From contig NZ_JAKXMK010000025.1 in the NCBI RefSeq assembly GCF_022524485.1, positions 1 to 64,000 on the forward strand: a stretch of 64,000 bases of DNA, given 5' to 3'. Positions 17,019 through 25,199 of this stretch are shown here, piece after piece. The position numbers and the translations under genes were made by a program. Each line of letters starts with the position of its first letter. Positions within the stretch are counted from its first letter, which is position 1. The notes under the pieces are model-generated. The model ran no database searches and was not told where the DNA came from. It worked only from the letters and a program-made list of their open reading frames with translations. Source of the stretch: Pseudonocardia alaniniphila (GTDB lineage: Bacteria > Actinomycetota > Actinomycetes > Mycobacteriales > Pseudonocardiaceae).

Positions 17019-18401
17019 GTGCCCGATACCGGCGATACCGCCTGGATGCTGGCCAGCTCGGCGCTGGTACTGCTGATGACACCCGGTCTGGCGCTGTTCT
17101 ACGGCGGCATGGTGCGGTCGAAGAGCGTGCTCAACATGATGATGATGAGCATCTCCTCGCTCGGACTGGTCGGCGTGCTCTGGGTGCTCTACGGCTATTC
17201 CGTCGCGTTCGGCAACGACGTGGGCGGTGGCCTGCTGGGCAATCCGGCGGAGTTCGCCGGTCTGCAGGGACTCTTCGGTGGCACCTATCTCGCAACCGAA
17301 GGTGGTCCACCGGTCGACATTCCGCTGGTCGGCACCATCCCCGCCACGGTCTTCGTCGCGTTCCAGGCGATGTTCGCGATCATCACGGTCGCCCTGATCT
17401 CCGGTGCGGTGGCCGACCGCCTGCGGTTCGGCCCGTGGCTGCTCTTCGCCGGGCTGTGGGCCACCATCGTCTACTTCCCGGTGGCGCACTGGGTCTTCGC
17501 CTTCAACGGCGTCACCGCCGAGAACGGCGGCTGGATCGCCAACAACCTCAAGGCCATCGACTTCGCGGGTGGCACGGCGGTGCACATCAACGCCGGTGCG
17601 GCAGCGCTCGCCCTCGTGCTGGTGCTCGGCAAGCGCCGCGGCTGGCCGCGTGAGCCCATGCGCCCGCACAACCTCACGATGGTGATGCTCGGTGCCGGCC
17701 TGCTGTGGTTCGGCTGGTTCGGCTTCAACGCCGGTTCGGCCGTGGCCTCCAACGGCGTCGCGGGCATCACGTTCGTCAACACGCTCGTCGCCACCTCGGC
17801 CGCGATGCTGGCCTGGCTGCTGACCGAGCGCATCCGTGACGGCAAGCCCACCAGCCTCGGTGCGGCGTCCGGCCTGGTCGCCGGCCTCGTCGCGATCACC
17901 CCGTCGTGTTCGTCGGTGTCGCCGCTGGGTGCCATCGCGGTCGGTGCGATCGCCGGTGTCCTGTGTGCCCTCGCCGTGGGCCTCAAGTTCCGCTTCGGCT
18001 TCGACGACTCCCTCGACGTGGTCGGTGTCCACCTCGTCGGCGGCCTCGTCGGCACGCTGCTGGTCGGCTTCTTCGCCACCTCCAGCGCGCCGGCAGCGGT
18101 CGACGGGCTGTTCTACGGCGGCGGTGTCGACCAGCTGTGGCGCCAAGCCGTCGGTGCCGTCGCGGTGCTGCTGTTCTCCTTCATCGTGAGCCTGATCCTC
18201 GCGCTGATCGTCAAGGCGACGATGGGCCTGCGGGTCAGCCCCGAGGAGGAGGTCACGGGCATCGACGAGATCGAGCACGCCGAGACGGGCTACGACTTCT
18301 CCACTCTCCACGGCGTCGGTGGCCTCGGGACGTCTCGGCCGTCCCCAACCACCAATGCGGCCGCGGAGCACGTTCGCGCAACCGCAGGCAAGGAGAGCTG
18401 A
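17019..18401 (+). CDS. amtB: Ammonium transporter
   Basis: A 460-residue Amt protein with 11 predicted membrane helices. Conserved stretches include ALFYGGMVRSKSVLNMMM, the periplasmic-gate Trp/Phe region, the pore His region GGTAVHINAG and GWFGFNAGSA. The C-terminal tail (RVSPEEEVTGIDEIEHAETGYDF) is the segment that contacts PII proteins. The GTG at 17019 is chosen because AAAGGAG lies 7 nt upstream and the helix region starts right after; the frame is open upstream to 16932. It conducts ammonium across the membrane. glnK begins 3 bp after its stop, and a GlnR-like box lies upstream. Confidence 0.97.
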   Translation: MPDTGDTAWMLASSALVLLMTPGLALFYGGMVRSKSVLNMMMMSISSLGLVGVLWVLYGYSVAFGNDVGGGLLGNPAEFAGLQGLFGGTYLATEGGPPVDIPLVGTIPATVFVAFQAMFAIITVALISGAVADRLRFGPWLLFAGLWATIVYFPVAHWVFAFNGVTAENGGWIANNLKAIDFAGGTAVHINAGAAALALVLVLGKRRGWPREPMRPHNLTMVMLGAGLLWFGWFGFNAGSAVASNGVAGITFVNTLVATSAAMLAWLLTERIRDGKPTSLGAASGLVAGLVAITPSCSSVSPLGAIAVGAIAGVLCALAVGLKFRFGFDDSLDVVGVHLVGGLVGTLLVGFFATSSAPAAVDGLFYGGGVDQLWRQAVGAVAVLLFSFIVSLILALIVKATMGLRVSPEEEVTGIDEIEHAETGYDFSTLHGVGGLGTSRPSPTTNAAAEHVRATAGKES

Positions 18402-18404
18402 GCG

Positions 18405-18743
18405 ATGAAGCTGGTGACGGCGATCGTCAAGCCGTTCGTCCTGGAGGACGTCAAGGGCGCGCTGGAGCAGATCGGCGTGCTGGGCATGACGGTCAGCGAG
18501 GTGCAGGGGTACGGGCGGCAGAAGGGCCACACCGAGGTCTACCGCGGCGCCGAGTACTCCGTGGACTTCGTACCGAAGGTCCGGGTGGAGGTCGTCGCGG
18601 ACGACACCCTCGCCGACAAGGTCGTGGACGCCGTGGTCGAGGCGGCCCGTACGGGCAAGATCGGCGACGGCAAGGTATGGGTCACTCCTGTTGAGAGCGT
18701 GGTGCGGGTCCGCACCGGTGAACGCGGTACCGACGCCATCTGA
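18405..18743 (+). CDS. glnK: PII nitrogen regulatory protein (first copy)
   Basis: A 112-residue PII protein, the full family length. The T loop carries GRQKGHTEVYRGAEY with Tyr51, the usual modification site; the B loop has TGKIGDGKVWV. It senses ATP/ADP and 2-oxoglutarate and gates AmtB. It starts 3 bp after the amtB stop, so the two are surely co-transcribed. It is about 60% identical by hand count to the second PII protein encoded 111 bp downstream. A strong hairpin lies between the two. Confidence 0.96.
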   Translation: MKLVTAIVKPFVLEDVKGALEQIGVLGMTVSEVQGYGRQKGHTEVYRGAEYSVDFVPKVRVEVVADDTLADKVVDAVVEAARTGKIGDGKVWVTPVESVVRVRTGERGTDAI

Positions 18744-18769
18744 CCTGCACTTCTGTTCGTCGGTTCCGA

Positions 18770-18804
18770 GGGCCCGCTGCACAGCATGATCGTGCGGCGG
18801 GCCC
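18770..18804 (+). terminator. Strong hairpin between the two PII genes
   Basis: The arms at 18770-18782 and 18792-18804 pair over 13 positions with a single T-G wobble, starting from GGGCCCGC/GCGGGCCC, around a 9-nt loop. No T tract follows. It could end the amtB-glnK transcript, or stabilise its 3' end relative to glnB-glnD. Confidence 0.55.
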
Positions 18805-18854
18805 CGCCGCGTTCTTCTCGCACTGTCTTGTTCGTCACCGATCGGAGGATCGCG

Positions 18855-19193
18855 ATGATGCTCGTGACCGCCATCATCAAGCCGTTCACGCTGGAGAACG
18901 TCCGGGCCGGGCTCGATCGTCTGGACGTCGCCGGACTGACCGTCAGCCAGTCCTCCGGGTACGGACGACAACGGGGCCATACCGAGATCTACCGCGGCGG
19001 GGACTACCACGTCGAGCTCGTGCCCAAGCTTCGCGTGGAGGTCGTGGTCGACGACGGCTCCGTGGAGAAGGTGATCGCAGCGGTGTCGGGCGCCGCCCGC
19101 ACCGGCAAGATCGGTGACGGCAAGCTGTGGGTCACGCCGATCGACACCGTCGTGCTGGTCGGCACCGGAGCGCGGGGTGCCGACGCGCTGTGA
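18855..19193 (+). CDS. glnB: PII nitrogen regulatory protein (second copy)
   Basis: A 112-residue PII protein when started at the ATG at 18855, which has GGAGG six nt upstream and aligns MMLVTAIIKPF with the first copy; the longer frame from 18786 is not needed. The T loop GRQRGHTEIYRGGDY keeps Tyr51, and the B loop TGKIGDGKLWV is intact. It overlaps glnD by 4 bases (GTGA), so it is coupled to the uridylyl/adenylyl-transferase. Two tandem PII genes between amtB and glnD is an expansion over the single PII gene of the mycobacterial and Streptomyces amtB-glnK-glnD locus. Confidence 0.95.
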   Translation: MMLVTAIIKPFTLENVRAGLDRLDVAGLTVSQSSGYGRQRGHTEIYRGGDYHVELVPKLRVEVVVDDGSVEKVIAAVSGAARTGKIGDGKLWVTPIDTVVLVGTGARGADAL

Positions 19194-21547
19194 GTGCGGT
19201 GACTGTGTCGTCGGGGGACGCAGAGGACCTGGTCAGGGCGAAGGCCGTGCTCCTCGAGTCGGGCGTGGGCAAGCGCAGGCTCGGGCCCGAGGCGCTGCGA
19301 ACGGCGCTGGTGGATCTGCACGACTTCTGGCTGACATCACGGGCGGCGGCCATCGGGCTGACCGACCGCGCGGCGCTGGTGGCGGTCGGCGCGTTGGGAC
19401 GCCGCGAGCTGGCCCCGTGGTCGGACCTCGACCTCGTGCTGCTGCACGACGGTCGCAAGGACGTGGAGCGGCTGGCCGAGCAGCTGTGGTACCCGCTGTG
19501 GGACGCCGGGATCGGCCTCGACCATTCGGTGCGCACCCCCGGCCAGGCCGTCCAGGTCGCCACCCTCGACCTGCGTGCCGCGCTCGGCCTGCTGGAGGCC
19601 CGGCACATCGCCGGGGACGCCACGCTCTCCGACAAGGTGCGCGCGGCGGTGCGGCAGGCGTGGAGGGCCGGCATCCGCGGACGGTTCGACGAGCTCGCCG
19701 ACACGGCCCAGGAGCGCTGGCGCAAGGTCGGCGACGTCGCGCACCGGGTGGAGCCGGACCTGAAGAACGGCCACGGCGGCCTCCGCGACATCCAGCTCCT
19801 CGACGCACTCGCGGCCGCTCAGCTCGTCGACCGGCCGTCGGGAGACGTGCTGGAGGCCCGCAGGCTGCTGCTCGACGTCCGCACCGAGCTGCACCGCCTC
19901 GCCGGGCGCGCCCGTGACGTACTGAGGGCGCAGGACGCCGACGAGGTGGCGGCTGCACTGGAGATCGCCGATCGGTTCGAGCTTGCACGTGCTCTGTCCG
20001 GAGCGGCGCGGTCGGTGGCGTTCGCCACCGAGGTGGGGCTGCGGTCGGCCCGCAACGCGCTGCCCCGGCGGGGATTGGCCGCGCTGCGGCGCCCGCCCGT
20101 GCGGCGTCCGCTGGACAGCGGTGTCGTCGAGCACGGCGGCGAGGTTGTGCTCGCCCGCGACGCGGCGGCTCCCCGCGATCCCGCGCTGGTGCTGCGGGTG
20201 GCGGCCACCGCGGCCCGCACCGGGCTGCCGATCGCCGCAGGCACGCTGCACCGGCTCGCCGACACCGCTCCCGAGCTGCGAGAGCCGTGGCCGCGCGCGG
20301 CGCTGAGCGAGCTGCTGTCGCTGCTCGGCACGGGCCGCCCGCTCGTGGACGTCGTGGAGTCGCTCGACCGCACGGGACTGTGGGGGCGGCTCTTCCCCGA
20401 GTGGGGCGCCGTGCGCGACCTGCCACCACGCGACCGTGCGCACCTGTGGACCGTCGACCGGCACCTCGTCGAGACGTGTGCGCAGGCCGCCCGGCTGACC
20501 ACCCGCGTCTCGCGTCCGGACCTGCTGCTCGTCGGTGCCCTCGTGCACGACATCGGCAAGGGCCGCACGGGCGACCACTCCGTGGTCGGCGAGTCGCTGG
20601 CCCTGCAGGTGGGGCGGCGGCTCGGGTTCTCCGACGCCGACGTGACGGTGTTGGGCCAGGTGGTGCGCCACCATCTGCTGTTGCCGCACACGGCCACGCG
20701 CCGCGATCTGGACGACCCGGCGACGATCAGGCGCGTCGTCGAGACCCTGGGCGGCAGTGGCCTCGTGCTCGACATCCTCGAGAACCTCGCCGAGGCCGAT
20801 GCGCTCGCCACCGGACCGGGGGTCTGGAGTCCGTGGAAGCGGATGCTGATCCAGGATCTCGTGCACCGGTGCCGCGCGTTGCTGGCCGGCGAGCCGCTGC
20901 CCGCTCCTGCCACAGCCAGTGCGGCTGCCGCGGAGCTCGTGGCCACCGTCGCCCTCGACCGGAAGCCGCAGATCCGGCTCGACGACCGGACCGACCCCGC
21001 CACCGTGATGGTCGCGGTCCCGGACCGGCCGGGCGCACTGGCCGCCGCGGCCGGGGTGCTGGCGCTGCACTCGCTGGAGGTGCACGCAGCCGAGCTGCCG
21101 ACCGCCGAGCAGGCGGCGGTCTTCACCTTCACCGTCTCCCCGCGCTTCGGCGGCCTCCCCGATCCGGCATTGCTGCGATCGGACCTGGTGCGAGTGCTCG
21201 ACGGCAGCCTCATGCTGTCCGACGCACTCGCCCGCAAGGAGCGGGACTACGCCCCGATCAGTCCGAGCGGCGAGCCACCCGCACCGCCGCGGGTACTGTG
21301 GTTCGACGACGAGGCGACCGGTGCGGTGGTGCTGGAACTGCGGGGCACCGACCGGATCGGGCTGCTGCACCGAGTGGCGGCCGCGTTGGAGGAGTGCGGG
21401 GCCGACCTGCGATGGGCTCGCGTCGCGACGTTGGGCGCATCGGTCGTCGACTCGTTCTGCGTCGCCGGTGCCGGTGGCGCCGGGGGAGCGCTGAACAAGG
21501 CGGAGCGGCGCCGCATCGAACGAGCGGTGCTCGCGGCAGCGGCGTAG
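19190..21547 (+). CDS. glnD: GlnD, PII uridylyl/adenylyl-transferase
   Basis: A 785-residue protein. The nucleotidyltransferase domain has GALGRRELAPWSDLDLVLL (about residues 60-85) with the catalytic Asp pair. A GlnD linker follows, then an HD domain with LVHDIGKGRTGDHS (about 450) and two ACT domains (about 603 onward, PDRPGALAAAAGVL, and about 711 onward, TDRIGLLHRVAAAL). It modifies the PII T-loop Tyr (adenylylation in actinobacteria, as described for Streptomyces) and reverses it through the HD domain. The GTG at 19190 overlaps the PII stop and gives a compact N-terminus. Position and coupling fit control of the two PII proteins. Confidence 0.96.
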   Translation: MSAVTVSSGDAEDLVRAKAVLLESGVGKRRLGPEALRTALVDLHDFWLTSRAAAIGLTDRAALVAVGALGRRELAPWSDLDLVLLHDGRKDVERLAEQLWYPLWDAGIGLDHSVRTPGQAVQVATLDLRAALGLLEARHIAGDATLSDKVRAAVRQAWRAGIRGRFDELADTAQERWRKVGDVAHRVEPDLKNGHGGLRDIQLLDALAAAQLVDRPSGDVLEARRLLLDVRTELHRLAGRARDVLRAQDADEVAAALEIADRFELARALSGAARSVAFATEVGLRSARNALPRRGLAALRRPPVRRPLDSGVVEHGGEVVLARDAAAPRDPALVLRVAATAARTGLPIAAGTLHRLADTAPELREPWPRAALSELLSLLGTGRPLVDVVESLDRTGLWGRLFPEWGAVRDLPPRDRAHLWTVDRHLVETCAQAARLTTRVSRPDLLLVGALVHDIGKGRTGDHSVVGESLALQVGRRLGFSDADVTVLGQVVRHHLLLPHTATRRDLDDPATIRRVVETLGGSGLVLDILENLAEADALATGPGVWSPWKRMLIQDLVHRCRALLAGEPLPAPATASAAAAELVATVALDRKPQIRLDDRTDPATVMVAVPDRPGALAAAAGVLALHSLEVHAAELPTAEQAAVFTFTVSPRFGGLPDPALLRSDLVRVLDGSLMLSDALARKERDYAPISPSGEPPAPPRVLWFDDEATGAVVLELRGTDRIGLLHRVAAALEECGADLRWARVATLGASVVDSFCVAGAGGAGGALNKAERRRIERAVLAAAA

Positions 21548-21608
21548 CGATCAGCCGATTAATTCGTGACTATTGGAACGAATCACCCGTAACGGGCGTT
21601 GTCTGATC

Positions 21609-22229
21609 GTGACGAGAGCGAGCTCCGCCGTGTCCGCCGACGTCCTGGCCGCGCCGACAGCCCCGACGGGCCGCTCGGCGGTGCGCCTCGCCCTACCCGG
21701 TCGCACGCTGCTGCTCGTGGCGGGCATACCCGGAGCGGGGAAGTCCACCCTGCTCGACGGCCTACCGGACGAGCCGGGCCTCGTCGTTCTCGACTCCGAG
21801 GCGCAACGGGCGGCGCTGCGGCGCGTCATGGGCGTGCTGCCCTACGCGTGGTACCGGCCGCTGGTGCACCTGCTGCACCGCCTCGCCGTGCTGATCGCCG
21901 CGCTCTCGGGCGCGCCCACGGTGGTCGTGCACCTACCCGCCACCGACCGCGGCACCCGCGCGGTCGTCGCCCGGCTCGCCGCGGCCACCGGGCGCAGCGC
22001 ACACCTGCTCTGGATGCACGTCGACCCGGCCGACGCGCGGCGGGGCCAGTGCGAGCGCGGCCGGTTGGTGCCGGAGCGTTCCTTCGCCGGGCACGCACAG
22101 CGCGCCACCGCCACCACCTCCGAACTTCTCGCGGGCGTGCCGGCGGGCTGGTCGAGCGTCACCGTGCTCGACCGTGCCGCGGCACTCGATGGTCTTCGGC
22201 TGGACACCGATCCGGTCGAGGGGAGCTGA
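21609..22229 (+). CDS. P-loop ATPase/kinase-like protein of unknown function
   Basis: A 206-residue protein from the GTG at 21609. A Walker A motif GIPGAGKSTL lies near residues 38-47, followed by VVLDSEAQRAAL and, later, VDPADARRGQCERGR. This is the pattern of small P-loop kinases of the AAA_33/zeta-like group, which use the first Asp and the late Arg residues on the substrate. No specific family is recognised. A GTG 18 nt later (VSADVLAAP) is an alternative start. It follows glnD by 61 bp on the same strand and ends in a strong terminator that includes its stop codon. Confidence 0.7.
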   Translation: MTRASSAVSADVLAAPTAPTGRSAVRLALPGRTLLLVAGIPGAGKSTLLDGLPDEPGLVVLDSEAQRAALRRVMGVLPYAWYRPLVHLLHRLAVLIAALSGAPTVVVHLPATDRGTRAVVARLAAATGRSAHLLWMHVDPADARRGQCERGRLVPERSFAGHAQRATATTSELLAGVPAGWSSVTVLDRAAALDGLRLDTDPVEGS

Positions 22230-22274
22230 CCCCGGGTGCCGGGCCGGGGCGAGCCGGTCCGGCACCCGGGGTCA
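22227..22274 (+). terminator. Long perfect hairpin overlapping a stop codon
   Basis: The arms at 22227-22242 and 22259-22274 are 16-bp perfect complements (TGACCCCGGGTGCCGG and its reverse complement) around a 16-nt GC-rich loop. The TGA stop of the upstream gene is the first three bases of the stem. It separates that gene from the convergent oxidoreductase and may work in both directions. Confidence 0.75.
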
Positions 22275-22432
22275 TGCGCCCAGCGAAGGAGACGGCTTTC
22301 TGCCGGACGTCGAGTTCATCGAGATCTGGCCTTCGACAGCTCGACGGCACAGCAGATCCTGACGATGGCCACCCGGGAGGCCATCGGCTCCACACGATGG
22401 GCGCCGTCGCAGCGGGACGGCACCCATGGACG
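22275..22432. other. 158-bp gap, no gene recognised
   Basis: Non-coding stretch between the terminator hairpin and the stop of the convergent oxidoreductase gene. Short frames cross it (for example a plus-strand reading with ILTMATREAIGSTRW), but none has a start, length or family match that supports a gene. A decayed gene fragment is possible but not shown. Confidence 0.4.
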
Positions 22433-23539
22433 TCAGGTCGTCAGCGCGTGCCGCACCGACGTCCACCCGGCCAGAGCCGCCCGGACGTCCGCACGGGTCT
22501 CCTCGCGCAGGGCCTGCTCATGGGCCTGCTGGAGGACGTCGTCGATCAGCACCCGCCCGCCGCCGTCGGCCGAGCGCACCGCCGCCTCCACCATGGCGAG
22601 GCTCGGCACGTTCTCGTGCACCTCGCCCATGGGTGTTGCGCCCGTGCGGAGGGCGTCGACGAACACCTGAAGTGCCCCGGCGATACCGGAGTACGGGGCG
22701 GGCGTGCGTGTCACGGGTTGCACGTCGGCATCGAGCACCGGCTCGGTGTCGCCGTCCCAGCGCGCGGAGCCCTTCTCGCCGCTGACCCGCCACACGCCGT
22801 TCCACGACGTCTCCGCGCCGGGGCTGCACCAGCTGCCGACGTAGATGTAGCGGACGCCGCCCTCCATCTCGAACACCGCCGTGGCGGCGGCAGCGCCTGC
22901 GTACCAGCTCCACGGCGGGTTGTACGCCTCGCAGTAGGCCGCGACCGGCTCGGCGCCGAGGACGAACCGGGCCGAGTCGAACGGATGGATCGCCATGTCG
23001 AGGAGCAGCGGGTGATCCATCTCCTCCCGGAACCCGCCGAAGTGGGGGGCCCGGAAGAACTCGGTGGTGAGCGTGCCGATCGCACCGAGGTCGCCCGCCA
23101 TCGCCTGCAGGGCGAACAGCTGCGGGTTCCACCGCCGCGACTGGCTCACCATGAACAGCTCACCCGTCACCTCCGCGGCCGCGGCCAGAGACAGCGCCTG
23201 CGCCAGCGTGGCCGCCACGGGCTTCTCGCCGAGCACGGCCAGGCCGGCGAACAGCGCCGCGGTGGTGACCGGGTGGTGCGCCTCCGGCACCGTGGCGTCG
23301 ACCACGGCGTCCGCGCCCACCGCCGTGGCGAGGGCCACCGCATCGGCGCCCACGGGGAGATCCGGGTGCCCCGCTTCGGCAACGGCCGACCGTGCGGCCC
23401 CCACGTCGATGTCGGCGACCCCTGCCAGCTCGACGTCGGGCGCGAGGATGATGGTCGAGAGCCAGGCGCGGCCCATGCTCCCCGCGCCGGCCAGCACCAC
23501 CCGGACCGGCTCGCCGCCGGCGATCGTGCGGTGGGTCAT
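22433..23539 (-). CDS. Gfo/Idh/MocA-family oxidoreductase
   Basis: A 368-residue NAD(P)-dependent oxidoreductase. The N-terminal Rossmann fold has VVLAGAGSMGRAW (GxGxxG). The GEKPVA signature (conserved Lys) follows at about residue 100, and the C-terminal alpha/beta domain (about 130-368) includes HPFDSARF with a likely catalytic His. It starts at the ATG overlapping the ThuA-like gene by 4 bases. The family oxidises or reduces sugars, polyols and inositols. As last gene of a LacI-controlled sugar ABC operon it probably acts on the imported sugar or a derivative, which is inference. Confidence 0.93.
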   Translation of the reverse strand: MTHRTIAGGEPVRVVLAGAGSMGRAWLSTIILAPDVELAGVADIDVGAARSAVAEAGHPDLPVGADAVALATAVGADAVVDATVPEAHHPVTTAALFAGLAVLGEKPVAATLAQALSLAAAAEVTGELFMVSQSRRWNPQLFALQAMAGDLGAIGTLTTEFFRAPHFGGFREEMDHPLLLDMAIHPFDSARFVLGAEPVAAYCEAYNPPWSWYAGAAAATAVFEMEGGVRYIYVGSWCSPGAETSWNGVWRVSGEKGSARWDGDTEPVLDADVQPVTRTPAPYSGIAGALQVFVDALRTGATPMGEVHENVPSLAMVEAAVRSADGGGRVLIDDVLQQAHEQALREETRADVRAALAGWTSVRHALTT

Positions 23540-24315
23540 TCGATCGGCCCGCTGTAGGCCGCGCCGGTGAAGAACTCGCCTGTCTCGTAGCGCAGCAGCT
23601 CCGGGTGCGCCCGTTCGGGCCGGTCCGTGCGGGCCCACTGCACGCCGTTGGCGATCACACGGCGGACGTCTCGGTGGTGGTAGGTCGGGAAGTCCTGGTC
23701 GCCGGGGCGGAAGTAGAAGATCTTCCCGTGGCCACGACGGAACGTGCAGCCGCTGCGGAACACCTCGCCACCGCTGAACGAGCTGACGAACACGAGCTCG
23801 TCGGGCGCGGGGATGTCGAAGAACTCCCCGTACATCTCGTCCTCGTCGATGATCAGCGGATGCGGCACGCCCCGGGCGATCGGGTGCGTCGGGTCGACCG
23901 TCCAGATCAGCTCGCGGTCGTGTTCGCTGCGCCACCGCAGCGTGCAGCTCGTTCCCATCAGCTTGACGAAGATCTTCGACCAGTGCCCGGAGTGCAGCAC
24001 CACGAGGCCCATCCCGGAGAGGACGTGGCGGTGCACGCGCTCCACCACCTCGTCGGACACCTCGGAGTGGGCGGCGTGGCCCCACCAGGTGAGCACGTCG
24101 GTGGCCGTGAGGACCTCCTCGGTGAGGCCGTGCTCCGGGTCGTCGAGGGTGGCGGTGCGCACGACGCAGCCGTCGCGCAGGTTCTCACGAATGCCTTCGG
24201 CGATCGTCGTGTGCATGCCCTGCGGGTAGATCTTCGCGACGTGCTCCTCGATCTGCTCGTGGCGGTTCTCCCCCCACACGGTCACGCGGATGGGGGCGGA
24301 GGACGGGTCGGTCAC
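23536..24315 (-). CDS. ThuA-like sugar-utilisation protein
   Basis: A 259-residue protein matching the ThuA family. It shows VTVWGENRHEQ at the N-terminus, then ADVLTWWGHAAHSEV-like and VVLHSGHWSK motifs, SCTLRWRSEHDRE, and a late GHGKIFYFRPG. The fold is a class-I glutamine amidotransferase-like domain without the usual catalytic set. ThuA/ThuB act in trehalose and disaccharide catabolism (3-keto derivatives) in Rhizobium; pairing with a Gfo/Idh oxidoreductase is the same architecture. It starts at a GTG 37 bp after the permease stop and overlaps the oxidoreductase gene by 4 bases. Confidence 0.88.
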   Translation of the reverse strand: MTDPSSAPIRVTVWGENRHEQIEEHVAKIYPQGMHTTIAEGIRENLRDGCVVRTATLDDPEHGLTEEVLTATDVLTWWGHAAHSEVSDEVVERVHRHVLSGMGLVVLHSGHWSKIFVKLMGTSCTLRWRSEHDRELIWTVDPTHPIARGVPHPLIIDEDEMYGEFFDIPAPDELVFVSSFSGGEVFRSGCTFRRGHGKIFYFRPGDQDFPTYHHRDVRRVIANGVQWARTDRPERAHPELLRYETGEFFTGAAYSGPIE

Positions 24316-24352
24316 AGCCGGTTCTGCCTTTCGTCGTCGAGCTCGTTGCGGG

Positions 24353-25195
24353 TCATTTGACGGCGCCGCTGTTCACGCCGGCGGCGACGAAGCGCTGCGC
24401 CACCACCAGCAGCACCACGGCGGGCAGGGAGGCGAGGACCGCGGTGGCCATCACCGCGCTCCAGTCGTTCACGAAGCTCCCGATGTACTGGTAGAGCCCG
24501 AGCGTCACGGGCCGGACGTCCTCGGTGGTGGTGAGGGTGAGGGCGAAGAGGAAGTCGCTCCAGGTGAACAGGAACGTGAAGAGCGCGGCCGTGATCAGGG
24601 CGTTGCGGCTCATCGGCAGCACGATCGAGACGAACGCGCGGATCTGACCTGCGCCGTCCACGCGGGCGGCTTCGATCACCTCGGCCGGGATGCTGCCGAG
24701 GAACGCCCGCATGATCAGGATCGCGAACGGGATGCCCTGGGTGGAGTCCGCGAGGATCAGCCCTGGGATCGAGTTGAGCAGCCCGAGGTCGTTGTAGGCG
24801 CTGTAGAGGGCGTTCGCCACGACGATCCCCGGGATCATCTGGCTGATCAGGATCGCGAACAGCACCACTCCCGCACCGCGCACCCGGAAGTGCGCGAGCG
24901 CGTACGCCGCGGGCGTGGCGATCAGCAGGCTGAACACCACGCTCCCCAGTGCCACCACCAGGCTGGTCGCGAGGTGGCCGCCCTGGTCGCGCACGGCGGC
25001 GGCGTACCCGTCGAGGCTCACGTGGAGCGGGAACCACGGGGTGCTGACCGCGGAGCCGCTGGGCTGCAGCGAGACGTTGACCATCCAGTAGACGGGGAAC
25101 AGCATCACGGCGAGGATCAGCACCCCGACCAGCGTGCTCCCCCAGGAGCGCCGGACGGGCCGGCGCGTGGCCGAGCGAGTGAGCACTGACATCAC
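24353..25195 (-). CDS. Carbohydrate ABC transporter permease (MalG type)
   Basis: A 280-residue inner-membrane protein with six predicted helices. The ABC permease EAA loop is EVIEAARVDGAGQIRAFVSIVLP. Helix 1 starts at about residue 18 after a basic N-terminus. Start is the GTG at 25195, or the ATG directly after it. Only 4 bp separate it from the preceding permease stop. It pairs with the MalF-type permease and lipoprotein binding protein; no ABC ATPase gene is in the operon, so a shared MsiK-like ATPase elsewhere is expected, as is usual in actinobacteria. Confidence 0.95.
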   Translation of the reverse strand: MMSVLTRSATRRPVRRSWGSTLVGVLILAVMLFPVYWMVNVSLQPSGSAVSTPWFPLHVSLDGYAAAVRDQGGHLATSLVVALGSVVFSLLIATPAAYALAHFRVRGAGVVLFAILISQMIPGIVVANALYSAYNDLGLLNSIPGLILADSTQGIPFAILIMRAFLGSIPAEVIEAARVDGAGQIRAFVSIVLPMSRNALITAALFTFLFTWSDFLFALTLTTTEDVRPVTLGLYQYIGSFVNDWSAVMATAVLASLPAVVLLVVAQRFVAAGVNSGAVK

Positions 25196-25199
25196 GAGA

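Noticed and set aside
22236..22440. Possible amidohydrolase C-terminal remnant upstream of the oxidoreductase stop
   Set aside because: Only a short stretch (TMATREAIG) is suggestive. There are no metal ligands and no alignment over a useful length.
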